From Alteromonas oceanisediminis (GTDB taxonomy: Bacteria; Pseudomonadota; Gammaproteobacteria; Enterobacterales; Alteromonadaceae): DNA of 56,876 bases. Positions 28,330-39,077 of the stretch are shown in pieces. The notes beneath the pieces are model-generated. The model did no database searches. It was not told where the DNA came from and saw only the letters and a program-made list of their open reading frames with translations. Made by a program: the position numbers and the translations under genes. The stretch lies in contig NZ_JAHCTA010000006.1 of assembly GCF_018474025.1 (NCBI RefSeq), positions 313,891 through 370,766 on the forward strand. Reading direction: 5' to 3'. Positions within the stretch are counted from its first letter, which is position 1, and each line of letters begins with the position of its first letter.

Positions 28330-30027
28330 ATGCAAATACTTATTGTTGACGATGATCGGGCGGATAGAAAAATTATCCGTCGTCTGCTTGATGAACAGCC
28401 GGGTTCGATTGAAGTGGTTGAAGCGGAATCAGTTGGCGAGGGCCTTGAAGTTCTTGCCAAGAAACAGTTCGATGTCGTCCTGCTCGATTACAAAATGCCA
28501 CGAGCCAATGGCATTGAAATGGTCATTGAACTTCGTTCTCGCCCCAACCTTGGCGACGCTGCCATTGTGATGATGAGCGCCGCCGAAGAAAACGACTTAG
28601 CGTTGTCATGTATCGAAGCCGGTGCACAAGACTTCTTGGCTAAAAGTGAAATCTCTCATAGCAAGCTAAGTAAAGCGATACTACACGCAAAAAAGCGCTT
28701 CGAAATCGAACGAAAAATGCACGCTAGTTATATCGCTGTAAAGAATATGGCAGAAAAGGATTCTCTGACTGGGCTATCGAATCGCTACCATTTCGAAGAA
28801 ACACTTAAAGTGATGTTAGCGAATAATAAGCGTTCACAGCACAGTGTCGCACTGATTGCGATGGATATTGATAATTTTAAGCACGTCAACGATTCGCTCG
28901 GACATGAAGCAGGCGATATTCTTCTTCAGAAGGTCGTATCTCGAATTAATGCCTTACTGCGTAGTAATGAGGGGTTTGCAAGACTTGGCGGCGATGAATT
29001 CGCTATTATATTGGGCGCGATCACTGGAGTGGGCCAAGTGAGCAATATCGCAAACCGGATCCTAACTGCGATGGAAGCGCCATTCGCGGTTGGCGAGCAT
29101 ACCTTTATTTGCAGTCTCAGTATCGGTGCAGCTTTATATCCTGCAGACGCGTGCACCAGCGAAGAGCTTATGAAATACGCGGATATTGCGATGTATCGTG
29201 CGAAACAAAGTGGTAAGAACAAGGTGTGTTTCTATGAAAAAGCCTTTCAGGTTGAATTTAACCGGCGCTTTACGATCCAGACTCAACTGAATAAAGTGCT
29301 AAGTGAGAATAGATTCTCTCTCCATTATCAACCAATATTTGATCACAATAAAGAGCAGCCTGTTTCCTTTGAAGCACTTATCCGGTGGCCGCGGGATACG
29401 GATGACTATTTCACTCCAGACGAGTTCATACCAGTCGCAGAGGAAACGCGGGTTATCAATCAAATTGGCAATTGGATTGTCACTACAGCACTGACCCAAC
29501 TCAGCCAGTGGCAACAGCACAATGAGGCATTGTCAATGTCAATTAACATATCGCCCGTTCAGCTGATGCACAGCGATCTCGTTGGCTATCTGAAACGAGA
29601 AATCTCCCGCCTTGACCTTAAACCCGGAGCCGTCACCCTTGAAGTTACCGAAACTGCATTGTTTGAAGATGATAAGAAGATTCGCGTCGCATTGAATGAC
29701 TTAGCCAACTTTGGATGTCGGATCGCGTTGGACGACTTCGGGATGGGTTTTTCCTCCATAAGCCATTTAATGCAGTACCCAATTCACACGGTAAAGCTCG
29801 ATAAGTCCATGCAAACCAGTCATAGAACGAACGACCGAGTCCCCATTTTTGAAGCAATCGCCCTCATGGTTCAAAAATTAGGCTTCGTGGTTATCGCTGA
29901 AGGAATAGAGACGCAAGAACAACTTGAACTGTGCAAGCTACTTGGCATAGATCGGGTTCAAGGTTATTACACTGGCAAACCCACTCCGCAAAAAGAAGCC
30001 GGTTTGCTGGTAACCAAGTCGCAATAG
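28330..30027 (+). CDS. response regulator with intact GGDEF and EAL domains
   Basis: A 565-residue c-di-GMP enzyme. Receiver with VDDD (6-9) and Asp53 in LLDYKMPRANG; GGDEF domain with RLGGDEF (220-224) and RSNE where an I-site RxxD would be, so no product inhibition; EAL domain with FEALIRW (348-350) and all catalytic positions kept (SINISP, EVTETALFED, DDFGMGFSS, VKLDKS, AEGIET, QGYYTGKP). Both activities are possible. The frame is open 14 codons upstream, but AAGG precedes the ATG at 28330 and that start begins the receiver. Likely partner of the PAS kinase now that the small receiver is broken. Confidence 0.93.
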   Translation: MQILIVDDDRADRKIIRRLLDEQPGSIEVVEAESVGEGLEVLAKKQFDVVLLDYKMPRANGIEMVIELRSRPNLGDAAIVMMSAAEENDLALSCIEAGAQDFLAKSEISHSKLSKAILHAKKRFEIERKMHASYIAVKNMAEKDSLTGLSNRYHFEETLKVMLANNKRSQHSVALIAMDIDNFKHVNDSLGHEAGDILLQKVVSRINALLRSNEGFARLGGDEFAIILGAITGVGQVSNIANRILTAMEAPFAVGEHTFICSLSIGAALYPADACTSEELMKYADIAMYRAKQSGKNKVCFYEKAFQVEFNRRFTIQTQLNKVLSENRFSLHYQPIFDHNKEQPVSFEALIRWPRDTDDYFTPDEFIPVAEETRVINQIGNWIVTTALTQLSQWQQHNEALSMSINISPVQLMHSDLVGYLKREISRLDLKPGAVTLEVTETALFEDDKKIRVALNDLANFGCRIALDDFGMGFSSISHLMQYPIHTVKLDKSMQTSHRTNDRVPIFEAIALMVQKLGFVVIAEGIETQEQLELCKLLGIDRVQGYYTGKPTPQKEAGLLVTKSQ

Positions 30028-30034
30028 TTAACGC

Positions 30035-30892
30035 TTAGCGTTTGTCTTCAGTGCGGGAATCGAAGTCAGACGCAGAGTGCCTTTCATGCAACTGCTTCTC
30101 TGGCTCACCCCAGGTTTTATTTACAATTTTGCCACGCTTTACCGCTGGACGCTCGGCAATGTTTTTCGCCCAACGTAGCACATGCCCATAGGAGGTAACG
30201 TCTAGGAACTCTGCAGCTTCGTACAGGTACCCCAGCACTAATGCGCCATACCATGGCCATACGGCTATATCGGCAACGCTGTACTCGTCGCCCGCTAAAA
30301 ACAGGTGCTCAGCCAGTCTTTTGTCCAGCACATCAAGCTGCCGTTTCACTTCCATCGCAAAACGATTTATCGGGTATTCAAATTTTTCGGGTGCATAGGC
30401 ATAAAAATGCCCAAAACCGCCCCCTAGCATGGGTGCACTACCCATCTGCCAGAATAACCAGTTCATGCACTCCGTGCGCTTAGCGTGATCCGCTGGCAGC
30501 AAGTGACCAAACTTTTCAGCCAGATACACTAGGATAGAGCCAGATTCAAACACGCGTGTTGGCGGTGCCGTGCTAAAATCCATCAACGCCGGAATTTTTG
30601 AGTTCGGGTTCACGTCCACAAACCCACTGCCGAACTGATCGCCTTCCATGATATCAATCACATACGCGTCATATTCAGCCTGCTCAATACCACGTTCAAG
30701 CAACTCTTCTAACATGACGGTAACTTTCACGCCGTTTGGAGTCGCCAGTGAATACAATTGCAACGCATGCTGACCACGAGGTAATGGCTTTTCATGTGTT
30801 GCTCCAGACACCGGGCGATTAATATTGGCAAATTTGCCGCCGCTGTCCTGATCCCATTCCCATACTTTGGGTGGCGTGTAACTGGTCGTCAT
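30035..30892 (-). CDS. yghU: glutathione S-transferase family protein, YghU type
   Basis: Nu-class GST-like disulfide-bond reductase. The 285 residues include the long N-terminal arm MTTSYTPPKVWEWDQDSGGKFANINRP, the thioredoxin-fold part LQLYSLATPNGVKVTVMLEE, NPNSKIPALMD and FESGSILVYLAEKFG, and the helical domain with GHFYAYAPEKFEYPINRF and YSVADIAVWPWYG. This matches E. coli YghU. GAGGAG lies before the ATG at 30892, which I prefer to the ATG 8 codons upstream. It is monocistronic and converges on the GGDEF-EAL gene with a 7-base gap. Confidence 0.92.
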   Translation of the reverse strand: MTTSYTPPKVWEWDQDSGGKFANINRPVSGATHEKPLPRGQHALQLYSLATPNGVKVTVMLEELLERGIEQAEYDAYVIDIMEGDQFGSGFVDVNPNSKIPALMDFSTAPPTRVFESGSILVYLAEKFGHLLPADHAKRTECMNWLFWQMGSAPMLGGGFGHFYAYAPEKFEYPINRFAMEVKRQLDVLDKRLAEHLFLAGDEYSVADIAVWPWYGALVLGYLYEAAEFLDVTSYGHVLRWAKNIAERPAVKRGKIVNKTWGEPEKQLHERHSASDFDSRTEDKR

Positions 30893-30979
30893 GATCACTC
30901 CTCTGTAAATAAACACTGTTCTGCGATTGTCGCTCTCATCGTTAAGACCGCTTAAGTGCCGTTTTCTTTCACTGACACG

Positions 30980-31399
30980 TTATCCGCGCGATATATTGGC
31001 AAGTAACTTCTGTTCAACTCGCTGCGTAATGGCCATTCGCTGCGTATCGGTATAGGCAACGGGCGATGCGTGCCCCCATACTGGCTTAGGCCAAGCGGGA
31101 TCACCGGTGTGTCGCACAACATGATGAATATGTAATTGTTTGACCACATTGCCAAGCACCGCAATATTCAGCTTATCCATTGACCAATCTTGCTGCAAAA
31201 ATCGACTCAGTTGATTTGACTCGTGCCATAATCGATGCTGTTGCTGTTCATCCAAGTCAACCAGCTCAGTCGCATTTGGAACTCGCGGCACTAAAATAAA
31301 CCACGGGTAAGTTGCATCGTTCATCAGGCACAGCTCGCACAAGCCGAGGTTACCTAACTGAAACGTATCTGCCGCCAATCGCGGATCCAGCTCAAACAC
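30980..31399 (-). CDS. HIT-domain nucleotide hydrolase-like protein
   Basis: The 139-residue protein has the HIT active-site region NVVKQLHIHHVVRHTGDPAWPKPVWG. The motif is H-I-H-H-V rather than the full HxHxH, a variant I believe is shared by this subfamily; substrates would be dinucleoside polyphosphates or nucleoside phosphoramidates. A GTG at 31399, one base after the astE stop, gives the usual start FELDPRL and implies tight translational coupling. The frame is open a further 12 codons into astE, but those residues are not family-like. Confidence 0.85.
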   Translation of the reverse strand: MFELDPRLAADTFQLGNLGLCELCLMNDATYPWFILVPRVPNATELVDLDEQQQHRLWHESNQLSRFLQQDWSMDKLNIAVLGNVVKQLHIHHVVRHTGDPAWPKPVWGHASPVAYTDTQRMAITQRVEQKLLANISRG

Positions 31400-31400
31400 A

Positions 31401-32441
31401 CTACTCACTGAGTCGCTCCAGCGTGGTAGGTACAACCGTCAGCAGCGCACGCTGCCCTATTGCAACGTTAGCGTTGGGGAAAACGATGGCTTCTCCGTCG
31501 TATTCGGCTACATAAGTGTTACCAGACTCTTCAGCCAGTATTGTGCCTTTTGAGTAATCAGTAAAATTCGCTTCATCATCATCAAATACGAGGGCAAAGT
31601 CATCGTGCTGTTTGTTGATGACCTGATTTACCCGGTAGATCAATAGGTCGTCCATGGGCACGGGTTCAGGCGCATAAGATGCGTCGCAAACAAGTTGAGT
31701 AAGCGTGTTTTTCGCGGCGGCAAACTGACGCATATCATTCTCACCAAACGGCCGTACCTTACCTAATTCAACCGTAAAGGCGTGTGCATTAAATTCAGTC
31801 GAGCTGAAATAGCTGAAGGTCGTGGTAGGGCTTTCAGACAACAGAATTGTTTTCACGCCACACGCAGCCAAAAACGCCAGTTGCGAACGGCTATGCCTGC
31901 GCTTATGCAGTAACGGATAGACCGCAAACTTTTCATTTTTAGAGGCACGAATCGCGGTGTGTAAATCGTAATGCAAACGCGTTTCTGCATCGGTATTGGC
32001 GAGGAAAAATGTTGATACCGCATTTTCAAGCGCTTTAGCGCGCCGTCGCTCAGCGTTGACACAGCCGGGGGGTAAACTGTGAGCGCCAGAAAACAATCGA
32101 TTCATGTTTTCTTCGCAAAAACGCTCACCAATATCCATCGCCGGTAAGTTACCAAACAGCACAAGTAGCCGCTGGGCTGGTTGACGCCGCTCATTCAGTA
32201 AGTCGTTAACCAGCTCGTCGAGGATCTCAATCGGTGCTGTTTCATTCCCGTGAATGCCGCAGGATAAGACGATAGCCTTACCGTGATAGTCTTTAGGCGT
32301 GAACTCAATAATACCTGGCGCTGTGATCGCCACACGGGTGTGCGTACGTAAAGTCAGCAGCTTGGGCGTATCGAACCAACTGGGTTGCTGACGTGAGAGC
32401 GTTAAGAAGCCCGTTTTCTGAAGTTGAACTAAGTCGTTCAT
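31401..32441 (-). CDS. astE: succinylglutamate desuccinylase
   Basis: Zinc hydrolase splitting N-succinylglutamate into glutamate and succinate, the last step of the AST arginine-degradation pathway. In 346 residues: CGIHGNETAPIEIL (His and Glu zinc ligands), ENMNRLF, HYDLHTAIR (third zinc ligand), and the C-terminal FTVELGKVRPFGEND. None of astC, astA, astD or astB is nearby, so this copy is detached from the usual operon. It is followed immediately by the HIT gene. An aspartoacylase-like specificity cannot be excluded, but the motifs fit AstE. Confidence 0.88.
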   Translation of the reverse strand: MNDLVQLQKTGFLTLSRQQPSWFDTPKLLTLRTHTRVAITAPGIIEFTPKDYHGKAIVLSCGIHGNETAPIEILDELVNDLLNERRQPAQRLLVLFGNLPAMDIGERFCEENMNRLFSGAHSLPPGCVNAERRRAKALENAVSTFFLANTDAETRLHYDLHTAIRASKNEKFAVYPLLHKRRHSRSQLAFLAACGVKTILLSESPTTTFSYFSSTEFNAHAFTVELGKVRPFGENDMRQFAAAKNTLTQLVCDASYAPEPVPMDDLLIYRVNQVINKQHDDFALVFDDDEANFTDYSKGTILAEESGNTYVAEYDGEAIVFPNANVAIGQRALLTVVPTTLERLSE

Positions 32442-32521
32442 GGTTACCTATTGCGTAATCTAAGTAACAATAGGGTAACGCATTTTTACGCTGACGCTAA
32501 GCGATCACGCGATGCGGGTGA

Positions 32522-33832
32522 CTATCCCGCCGTTTTGTGCAGCGCAGAGGTGCCTATGATGATGTCAGTTTGAGAAAAAGCAATAAATTCATTCGCTGGC
32601 AGTGCCTTGGTAAATAAATACCCCTGCCCCTGTGGTATGCCAATTTCTCTCAAAACGTGCAGATGGCTGAGTGTTTCAATCCCCTCGGCAATCACTTTGC
32701 ATTCTTTGGCGTCGCCGATGATTTTAACCGCCTGAATGATGGCTCGATTAACCGCCGCTTGGTCAATATCCAAGGTAAAGGTTTTGTCGATTTTAAGCGT
32801 GTCGATATTCAGAGCGCGAATGTATGACAAGTTTGAATAGCCTTTTCCGAAGTCGTCGATAGAAATCGACAACCCCAAATTACGCAACGCATCCAACTGC
32901 CCTTTCACCATCAAAGAGTTCGACAGCGCAACGTCTTCTGTCAGCTCCAGTTCAAACCGATTCAACGGCAGTTCATAAGTCTTGGCGAACAGCAAAAGAT
33001 TATTCACCAACTGCGAGTCGTATAGCTGCGTTGGAGATATGTTGACCGACAAGACAATGTCTAGCCCAACCATTAAGAATTTGCGCATATGAATGAAAGC
33101 ATTTTCTAACGTCCAGTAGCCTAATTCATTCATCATATTATAGGACTCGGCCGCTTCGATGAGTGGGCCGGGGAATAAAATGCCGTCTAACGGGTGATTC
33201 CAACGCAACAAGCATTCCGCACCGATGATCTCAAGGGTTTGCAGATCAACCTTCGGCTGAAAGTACAATTCCAGCTCATTCTGGACCAACGCTCGCTGTA
33301 AATCCGCTTTTAATGTCAGCGTTCGCGACGTGCGAGTTTGTTTGCGCACATCCGATGTTGAAAAATTTTCATATTTATTTTGCTTGGCTTGCTTTAAGGC
33401 TGCCTCGGCGCGTGCGATGAAGTCCGTTAGCTTGAAATCGGCCGAAGAAGATGACACCGCACCCACGTTAAAATCAGCAATAAACGCATTACCGTCGTGT
33501 TGAATGGGGGTTTTAAAATGTTCTACGAGGTGTTCAAACTTTTGATTTTGTTCCTGCGCGGTCAGCTGGCAATCGAACAATACACCAAAAACATCACCAC
33601 TGAGACGACCAATACTGGCAGACTCCCGAAACAACAAAGCAATACGATTAGCGATAGAGAGTAAAAACTCGTCGCCAATGTGCATACCATAGCTCGTCGT
33701 GACGTCTGAAAAACGCACAACGTCAATAAGCAATAGCGAAATCGCATCCGACTCTTCAGCCAGACGCTCTATGCAATGAATAAACGCATAGCGATTCGGA
33801 ATAGCGGATAAATTATGGTGAACACGGCTCAT
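32522..33832 (-). CDS. EAL-domain protein with a degenerate GGDEF domain
   Basis: The 436-residue protein has a GGDEF fold in which the signature reads SGDVF (78-82), so cyclase activity is very unlikely. The EAL domain has ECL (206-208) for EAL but keeps the other catalytic residues: SVNISP, ELELTED, DDFGKGYSN, LKIDKT, AEGIET and GQGYLF. It is therefore probably a phosphodiesterase whose N-terminal part may bind GTP or regulate. No receiver or membrane segment is present. It stands alone, with 136 bases between it and glgP. Confidence 0.9.
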   Translation of the reverse strand: MSRVHHNLSAIPNRYAFIHCIERLAEESDAISLLLIDVVRFSDVTTSYGMHIGDEFLLSIANRIALLFRESASIGRLSGDVFGVLFDCQLTAQEQNQKFEHLVEHFKTPIQHDGNAFIADFNVGAVSSSSADFKLTDFIARAEAALKQAKQNKYENFSTSDVRKQTRTSRTLTLKADLQRALVQNELELYFQPKVDLQTLEIIGAECLLRWNHPLDGILFPGPLIEAAESYNMMNELGYWTLENAFIHMRKFLMVGLDIVLSVNISPTQLYDSQLVNNLLLFAKTYELPLNRFELELTEDVALSNSLMVKGQLDALRNLGLSISIDDFGKGYSNLSYIRALNIDTLKIDKTFTLDIDQAAVNRAIIQAVKIIGDAKECKVIAEGIETLSHLHVLREIGIPQGQGYLFTKALPANEFIAFSQTDIIIGTSALHKTAG

Positions 33833-33968
33833 GAGTACGACGGTTTAATCTCAAGCTCTGTTGCCTTGAATTGTATAGATTAATGCACGCGCTGACTACA
33901 ACCGAAGTGTAAATGGAAGTAAATCGGGCTAGCCAGTCACCAGCAAGCCCGCCGAAAGTCAGATACGG

Positions 33969-36458
33969 TTAGTCATCCACGTTGCATGGAGTGAGGTTCC
34001 AAATCCGGTTAACGTAATCAGCAATCGAGCGATCCGAAGTGAACTTGCCCATCTTTGCCGTATTCATTATCGCCATCTCAGCCCAACGCGCCGGATCACG
34101 GTATGCCTTATCAACGGCTTTTTGGGCTTCGCTGTAAGCCTCAAAATCAGCGAGCACCAAGTACGGATCCCCCCCACTCAACAAGCTGTGTTTGACGGAC
34201 GCGAGCGCCCCCGGTTTACCCGGCGTAAAGAAATCGGTTTCCAACCAGTCAAGCACGGCCTTGATTTCCGCATTGGCATAATAGTAGTCATGCGGGTTAT
34301 AACCCTTCGCTTTCAGCGCTTCAACCTCTTCTACCGTCAAGCCGAAGATGAAAATATTGTCGTCGCCAACTTCCTCGGCGATTTCGATATTAGCGCCGTC
34401 CAGCGTTCCGATAGTGACCGCGCCGTTTAACGCCAATTTCATGTTGCCGGTTCCTGAGGCTTCTTTTCCGGCTGTTGAGATCTGTTCAGACACATCAGCA
34501 GCGGGGATCATCTTCTCAGCCAGCGATACCCGATAGTTTGGTAAAAACACGACTTGAAGCTTGGTATTCACACGTGGGTCGTTATTAATCTTCTCAGCAA
34601 CCTGGTTGATTGCATAGATAATATCTTTGGCTAAGGTGTAGCTGGGCGCTGCCTTCGCACCAAAAATAAACACTCTCGGATGCATGTCGTAATTTGGATT
34701 TTCAAGCAAGCGGCGATACAGCGCGAGTATGTGTAACAGATTCAGGTGCTGGCGCTTGTACTCGTGCAGGCGCTTGATCTGAACATCAAAAATCGCATCC
34801 ACGTTGACATCGATTCCAGTCAGTTCTTTGATCGTTTTTGCCAGAGCGATTTTATTGTTTCGCTTTACCTGCATAAATTGCTTTTGAAACGCTTTATTCG
34901 ACGCCGACGCCGTTAAACCACTCAGTTTATCAAGATTAGTCGGCCAATCAGCCCCAACTTTTTTGTCTACCAGAGCAGAAAGTGCGGGGTTACAAGCTTT
35001 AAGCCAGCGACGCGGCGTGATCCCATTCGTGACGTTCGTCAGCTTTTCTGGCCAAAGTTGGTCGAACTCAGGAAATAAATTCTGCTTCACCAGCTTGGAG
35101 TGAATTTCTGCCACACCATTGACGCGGAATGATCCAATCACAGACAAATTGCCCATGCGCACCATCTTCTCTCCGCTTTCTTCAATGATCGACAGTTTCG
35201 CCTTGACCACGTTGTTGCCCGGCCATTTTTTCTCAACCTGCGCCATGAAGCGATGATTGATTTCATAAATGATTTCAAGATGACGCGGTAAGATTTTTTC
35301 CAACATGCTGGCCGGCCATTTTTCCAGCGCTTCTGGCAACAGCGTGTGATTGGTGTAAGCAAATGTACGGGTACAGATGTCCCACGCCTTGTCCCAATCC
35401 AATTCAGCGCGGTCTACCAGAATACGCATTAATTCAGGGATCGCGATGGCGGGATGAGTATCGTTTAACTGAATAACCACCTGATCAGTGAATCGGCTCC
35501 AATCGTCGCCATGAGCTCGCTTGTAGCGGCGAATGATATCTTTTAATGAGCAGGCACAGAAAAAATATTGCTGAATTAAGCGCAGCTCTTTACCGGCCTG
35601 AGTTTCATCATTGGGATAAAGTACCTTCGAGATCGTTTCCGCCTGTACGTTTTCACGCTGCGCATCAACATAACCGCCCGCGTTAAACACATCCCAGTTA
35701 AAATACGCTGACGACTGGCACTGCCACAGCCTCAATACGTTAACGGTTTTACCGGCATAACCCACCACAGGAATATCCCACGGCACACCTTTAACAATAC
35801 TGCCCGGATGCCATTCTTTTTGGATCCGACCGTTGTCGCCATACTTGGTCTCAACATAACCGTACAGTGACACTTCCTGCGTGGACTCAGGTCGACAAAT
35901 TTCCCACGGGTTTCCGTAATCACGCCAACTGTCCGGACGCTCAATTTGAGCACCGTTTTTAATTTCCTGACGAAACAATCCATGCTCATAGTGAATACCA
36001 TAGCCAATCGCTGGCATTTCCATGGTCGCAAGAGAATCGATAAAGCAAGCCGCAAGCCGGCCCAAGCCACCATTCCCCAGTGCCATATCCGGTTCTTCTT
36101 CAAGTACATCGGCTAAACTTACGCCTAGCTCATTCAATGCACCGTCAGCGGTCTCGAACAAGTTTAAATTGTGCATGTTGTTGGATAACAACCGGCCCAT
36201 CAGAAATTCTGCAGAGAGGTAATGAACAGCGCGAGTATCATTGAAGTAGTGAGACTTTTGCGTTTTGCGTAACCCTTCCAGCACAAGCTCTTGAATCGCG
36301 GCACAGGTCGCCTTCCACCACGCGTGATTATTGGCTTTATTTTCATCGGTACCGAGCGTGCTATGCAGATGTTTAACAATAGCATTTTTTAATGCCGATT
36401 TACTCAACTGCGGCGTCTCGGGCGTGTTCTTCTTTGCTGCTACTTTTTTAGTCGTCAT
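33969..36458 (-). CDS. glgP: glycogen/alpha-glucan phosphorylase
   Basis: PLP enzyme releasing glucose-1-phosphate from glycogen or maltodextrin. The 829 residues include [77 protein letters not shown] and the PLP site [15 protein letters not shown]. The protein starts with a short lysine-rich tail before the core. Pgm, which uses its product, is encoded just upstream on the same strand, 217 bases away. MalP and GlgP cannot be separated here. A 15-base dyad (AATCAA-CGC-TTGATT, 36537-36551) sits in the leader region. Confidence 0.96.
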   Translation of the reverse strand: MTTKKVAAKKNTPETPQLSKSALKNAIVKHLHSTLGTDENKANNHAWWKATCAAIQELVLEGLRKTQKSHYFNDTRAVHYLSAEFLMGRLLSNNMHNLNLFETADGALNELGVSLADVLEEEPDMALGNGGLGRLAACFIDSLATMEMPAIGYGIHYEHGLFRQEIKNGAQIERPDSWRDYGNPWEICRPESTQEVSLYGYVETKYGDNGRIQKEWHPGSIVKGVPWDIPVVGYAGKTVNVLRLWQCQSSAYFNWDVFNAGGYVDAQRENVQAETISKVLYPNDETQAGKELRLIQQYFFCACSLKDIIRRYKRAHGDDWSRFTDQVVIQLNDTHPAIAIPELMRILVDRAELDWDKAWDICTRTFAYTNHTLLPEALEKWPASMLEKILPRHLEIIYEINHRFMAQVEKKWPGNNVVKAKLSIIEESGEKMVRMGNLSVIGSFRVNGVAEIHSKLVKQNLFPEFDQLWPEKLTNVTNGITPRRWLKACNPALSALVDKKVGADWPTNLDKLSGLTASASNKAFQKQFMQVKRNNKIALAKTIKELTGIDVNVDAIFDVQIKRLHEYKRQHLNLLHILALYRRLLENPNYDMHPRVFIFGAKAAPSYTLAKDIIYAINQVAEKINNDPRVNTKLQVVFLPNYRVSLAEKMIPAADVSEQISTAGKEASGTGNMKLALNGAVTIGTLDGANIEIAEEVGDDNIFIFGLTVEEVEALKAKGYNPHDYYYANAEIKAVLDWLETDFFTPGKPGALASVKHSLLSGGDPYLVLADFEAYSEAQKAVDKAYRDPARWAEMAIMNTAKMGKFTSDRSIADYVNRIWNLTPCNVDD

Positions 36459-36675
36459 GATTTGCTCTCAGGGTTTCAGTAATTTGGTGTAATAAAACAC
36501 CATCTACACACGAACGTGAACAAAATATAGCAGTCAAATCAACGCTTGATTGTTATTTATTTGTTAAATGACACCGAAAACGACCAATTAACGAGCTATT
36601 TTTACACAAAATTAACATTTAGCCATTGAATACGTTTGCAATGTGCGGTTTTTTTAAGCATTAAAACGCAGCTAA

Positions 36676-38331
36676 TCAGACCGTAGTGAACACTCGCCCC
36701 ACTAATTCTTCTGCTTCTGACAAGATCGCCTGTAAGTGACTTTCATTAACGAAGGATTCAGCATAAATTTTATACACGTTTTCAGTGCCCGACGGACGCG
36801 CAGCAAACCACCCTTGCGCAGTAGACACTTTAACGCCGCCAATGGCAGCGTTGTTACCTGGGGCATGTGTTTGAATAGCCGTAATGGTGTCACCCGCTAA
36901 GGTTGTCGCAGTGACCACGCTTTTGTCCATTTTGCTTAATTTAGCTTTCTGTTCGAGTGACGCTGCAACGTCAATGCGCTTGTACAGTGGCCGACCAAAC
37001 TCAGTGACCAATTGCTCGTAGCGCTCCGCGGGATCGACACCGGTCACAGCGGTCATTTCAGCGCCTAACAAACACATGATGAAACCGTCTTTATCGGTCG
37101 CCCACGGCGTTGCATCTTTGCGCAAGAATATACCACCGGCACTTTCTTCGCCGGCGAAACCGAGTGTCTGATCCACCAGCCCGGAGACAAACCACTTAAA
37201 ACCGACCGGCATTTCCGCCAACTCACGCCCCAGATCCGCTGCAACGCGGTCGATCATGCTGGATGAAACCAGAGTCTTACCGACTTTCAGTGACTGAGGC
37301 CAGCTCGGGCGATGCGTGTAGAGATAGTCAATCGCCACGGCCAGATAGTGATTGGGATTCATCAACCCCGCCTTAGGCGTTACAATGCCGTGGCGATCAA
37401 AATCGGCGTCGTTACCAAAAGCAATTTGAAAACGGTCGCGCATTTCAATCAACCCCGCCATCGCATAAGGCGATGAACAATCCATCCGTAGCTTCCCGTC
37501 TTTATCACGGCGCATAAACGCAAAACGCTGGTCAAATTCGGTGTTAACCACCGTAATGTCTAACCCGTAATGCTCTGCAATTCGTGCCCAATATAACCGG
37601 CCTGCACCGCCTAAAGGATCTGCGCCAATTCGAATTTTTGCATTGGCTATCGCCTGCATATCAATCACATCGTCCAACCCAGCAATATAAGCAGTGGCGT
37701 AGTCGGTTTGATGCAATTTATCGCTGAGCAGCGCATCACTAATTGCCACACGCTGAACATCCGCATTACCGGTTAACAAAAGCTCATTCGCACGTTGTTG
37801 AATGATACTGGTTACGTCGCTGTCAGCAGGACCGCCATGAGGAGGATTATACTTAAAGCCACCGTCGTCTGGTGGGTTGTGCGAAGGCGTAATCACGACA
37901 CCATCAGCCAGTACTCCATGGTTACTGGCTTGCTCTCGGTTGTGATTGAGTATTGCGAATGAGATAGCGGGTGTGGGGGTAAAGCCGTTATCTTTTTGAA
38001 CGACAACATCCACATCGTTCGCGATCAACACTTCGATAGCGGTGGTGTGCGCAGGCTCACTGAGCGCATGTGTGTCTTTGCCGAGAAACAGCGGCCCACG
38101 AATACCGGCTCGCTGCCGGTATTCTACCAGGGCCTGCGTGATGGCAGCGATGTGTGCATCATTAAACGAGACCAGATCAGCGCCTCCGCGATGACCCGAA
38201 GTACCAAAACTCACGGCTTGCGTTGGAACCGTTGCATCAGGCGACAGTGCGTAGTAATTGCTGACCAGTTTTGCGACGTTAATCAACTGCTGCGGGTCCG
38301 CTTCTTGCCCTGCTTGAGGATGCAATGCCAT
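36676..38331 (-). CDS. pgm: phosphoglucomutase, alpha-D-glucose-phosphate specific
   Basis: Interconverts glucose-1-phosphate and glucose-6-phosphate. The 551 residues match E. coli Pgm (546). Motifs: [10 protein letters not shown] (about 41-50), the phosphoserine loop [25 protein letters not shown] (Ser150), the metal site [21 protein letters not shown] for sugar binding, and [15 protein letters not shown] for the phosphate. It follows seqA by 14 bases, the same seqA-pgm pairing as in enterobacteria. Confidence 0.97.
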   Translation of the reverse strand: MALHPQAGQEADPQQLINVAKLVSNYYALSPDATVPTQAVSFGTSGHRGGADLVSFNDAHIAAITQALVEYRQRAGIRGPLFLGKDTHALSEPAHTTAIEVLIANDVDVVVQKDNGFTPTPAISFAILNHNREQASNHGVLADGVVITPSHNPPDDGGFKYNPPHGGPADSDVTSIIQQRANELLLTGNADVQRVAISDALLSDKLHQTDYATAYIAGLDDVIDMQAIANAKIRIGADPLGGAGRLYWARIAEHYGLDITVVNTEFDQRFAFMRRDKDGKLRMDCSSPYAMAGLIEMRDRFQIAFGNDADFDRHGIVTPKAGLMNPNHYLAVAIDYLYTHRPSWPQSLKVGKTLVSSSMIDRVAADLGRELAEMPVGFKWFVSGLVDQTLGFAGEESAGGIFLRKDATPWATDKDGFIMCLLGAEMTAVTGVDPAERYEQLVTEFGRPLYKRIDVAASLEQKAKLSKMDKSVVTATTLAGDTITAIQTHAPGNNAAIGGVKVSTAQGWFAARPSGTENVYKIYAESFVNESHLQAILSEAEELVGRVFTTV

Positions 38332-38345
38332 CGTTTATCTTCCTT

Positions 38346-38903
38346 TTATTGAATGAAAAGTGCCTGCGAAATGCTTTCTTGTTCTTGCTCGTTGTAACCT
38401 AAGGTATCAGCAACCTGACGCAAAATAGCGGCTTTTTTAGCAGTATTATTGTTGGTTACCACCCAGAATTGAGTCTCTGGGATCGCCTTTGGGTTGGTGC
38501 TACTGCCAGTGGCTAACAACTGTTCTTTGCTGTTGGCAAAATAATCGCGACCTTTGCCTTTAATTGCAAGTACCGCAGAAAAATCATTGGTTTGGCTGGC
38601 TAAACCTGACAACAACACAAGAAAGCGTTCAACCACCGTGTTGCACGCCAGGATCTGCGCTTTGTCTACGACGTATTTAGTCGGCGCAGTGTCCGATTGA
38701 GCTGAGAGCGCTTGTGCGGCCTCTTGTCTTGCTTGCGCCACGGCTTGCGCATGCTGCGCTTCAGTGGCTTGTGTCGCGGCGATAGTCTGTTCACTCTCGG
38801 GCAGCAGTAATCGGCGCAAAATGTCTGATGCATTCTCGCCGATGTATTGGGTTTGAGCGGCAATATGGGCGTATAGCTCATCATCAATAATCAGTGTTTT
38901 CAT
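38346..38903 (-). CDS. seqA: negative modulator of replication initiation SeqA
   Basis: Binds hemimethylated GATC and sequesters oriC after firing. The 185-residue form starts MKTLIIDDELYAHIAAQTQY and has GENASDILRRLL (N-terminal oligomerisation domain), a Gln/Ala-rich linker, and a DNA-binding domain with RFLVLLSGLASQTNDFSAVLAIKGKGRDYFA and QFWVVTNNNTAKK. The frame is open to 38999, but GGTAAGG lies before the ATG at 38903 and homology begins there. SeqA implies a Dam methylase in this organism. It is co-transcribed with pgm. Confidence 0.95.
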   Translation of the reverse strand: MKTLIIDDELYAHIAAQTQYIGENASDILRRLLLPESEQTIAATQATEAQHAQAVAQARQEAAQALSAQSDTAPTKYVVDKAQILACNTVVERFLVLLSGLASQTNDFSAVLAIKGKGRDYFANSKEQLLATGSSTNPKAIPETQFWVVTNNNTAKKAAILRQVADTLGYNEQEQESISQALFIQ

Positions 38904-38926
38904 ACAAAACCTTACCTCATGTTTAC

Positions 38927-38939
38927 GCGTATTATACGC
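38927..38939 (-). promoter_or_regulatory. -10 region of seqA within a palindrome
   Basis: On the minus strand TATAAT lies inside GCGTATAATACGC, a 13-base palindrome, about 30 bases before the seqA ATG. TATTTA 16 bases upstream is a weak -35. The palindrome could be an operator overlapping the promoter. The remainder of 38904-39077 is the divergent region towards the MoxR gene. Confidence 0.4.
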
Positions 38940-39077
38940 AAAGATGGCGGTGTAAATAGGCCATTTTCGTGTTTTTCTGAGCACGAATTTAGCCTTCATA
39001 CCTAAGTATTACCCACAGTGATGAATAGTCTGGCTCAATCGTCTACAGTTAAGGGATAAAAAACCAATTGCGATGTT

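Noticed and set aside
28080-28460. Minus-strand frame over the decayed receiver and the next gene's start
   Set aside because: It is antisense to recognisable receiver sequences on the plus strand and has no motif of its own.
33925-33951. Stem CGGGCT with AGCCCG after the glgP stop
   Set aside because: The loop is long and there is no U-run, so I could not support it as a terminator.
36537-36551. Dyad AATCAA-CGC-TTGATT in the glgP leader
   Set aside because: It is short and matches no operator I can name; it is mentioned with glgP but not claimed as a site.
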